DNA of 64,000 nucleotides from Bacillus cytotoxicus (lineage in GTDB: Bacteria; Bacillota; Bacilli; Bacillales; Bacillaceae_G): contig NZ_JAMBOP010000002.1 in the NCBI RefSeq assembly GCF_023715645.1, forward strand, positions 186,001 through 250,000, written 5' to 3'. Positions within the stretch are counted from its first letter, which is position 1. Each line of letters starts with the position of its first letter. The notes beneath the pieces are model-generated. The model saw only the letters and a program-made list of their open reading frames with translations. It made no database searches and was not told the origin of the DNA. Below, piece by piece: positions 63,884 through 64,000 of this stretch. A program made the position numbers and the translations under genes.

Positions 63884-64000
63884 TATAAAACCCTTTTCTT
63901 TTAGATGTGCGAGAGCATCTGGCCATGCATAGTAGCGGTCAGGGCCTTTTTCTGCCACTTGCGGTATTAAAACAAAGGGAGACAACGAGTGCGGGTTCCT
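63884..64000 (+). repeat. bcr1-like repeat, cut by the window edge
   Basis: ATAAAACCC, TTTTAGATGTGCGAGAGC, GGCCATGCATAGTAGCGGTCAGGGCC, CTGCCACTTGCGG; the tail lies beyond 64000. Confidence 0.8.

Overview
The window is chromosomal DNA from a member of the Bacillus cereus group. The evidence is an AT-rich, low-GC Gram-positive gene style with strong Shine-Dalgarno sites, the phaRBC/phaQPJ polyhydroxyalkanoate cluster, a spore SASP gene, immune inhibitor A1 next to sinI-sinR, the sipW-tasA/calY biofilm locus, BclA-like exosporium sequence, and about fifteen copies of a short dispersed repeat that resembles bcr1, a family described as specific to this group. The exact species cannot be fixed from sequence reading alone.

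Layout. 0-4.7 kb: PHA storage cluster (phaC, phaB and phaR leftward; phaQ, phaP and phaJ rightward). 4.8-8.2 kb: SASP, a Mn2+ (yybP-ykoY) riboswitch with a TerC-family gene, a formate/nitrite transporter behind a Rex-like inverted repeat, and the prepilin peptidase comC bracketed by repeats. 8.2-9.2 kb: lutR beside a collapsed remnant of lutABC. 9.4-12.4 kb: a lipoprotein/response regulator/histidine kinase operon. 12.4-19.7 kb: repeats, a secreted CAP protein, an RluD-type pseudouridine synthase, an MMPL transporter and a PAP2 phosphatase. 19.8-25.2 kb: the potABCD polyamine importer and an aldehyde dehydrogenase. 25.5-34.3 kb: inhA1, sinI/sinR, calY, an LPXTG protein, an extracellular coiled-coil-like protein, tasA, sipW and a DacF-type carboxypeptidase. 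34.3-39.4 kb: an accessory stretch with tRNA-Val(GAC), a 3' tRNA remnant 2.3 kb away, gene fragments, and a PadR/HAAS membrane pair. 39.6-42.2 kb: a phosphotransferase, a truncated membrane protein and an NDxxF lipoprotein between ~110-bp direct repeats. 42.4-45.3 kb: a DUF1259-like protein, a BclA-C-terminal-like protein, a protein with 24 GFPGMGMG-type repeats, and a YdeI-like protein. 45.6-47.7 kb: an amino acid permease behind two tandem T-boxes whose specifier I read as UUC (Phe). 47.7-53.1 kb: a frameshifted membrane gene, an EamA transporter, a LysR-controlled DUF4865/tautomerase/CMD operon, and a VC0807-type membrane protein preceded by an unlisted 39-aa ORF. 54.3-58.5 kb: odhAB. 58.9-64 kb: an HExxH membrane protein, a DUF2441-like gene, coenzyme A disulfide reductase, a GNAT, an L-lactate permease and a repeat cut by the window edge.

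How it works together. Several units are self-contained circuits: PHA synthesis with its own PadR-type regulator; SinI/SinR with SinR-type boxes in front of sipW-tasA and calY; LutR next to its operator but with its target operon deleted; a Phe-sensing double T-box in front of a permease; and a PadR regulator coupled to its HAAS-domain membrane partner. Two dispersed repeat families have reshaped the intergenic regions. One is bcr1-like. The other, here called family 2, ends in GTGAAAC / GAATAGCGGG and is flanked by ATAAA/TTTAT target duplications. One family-2 copy sits inside a bcr1-like copy. Most of the window is recognisable core genome. I see no phage, plasmid, CRISPR or intact insertion sequence.
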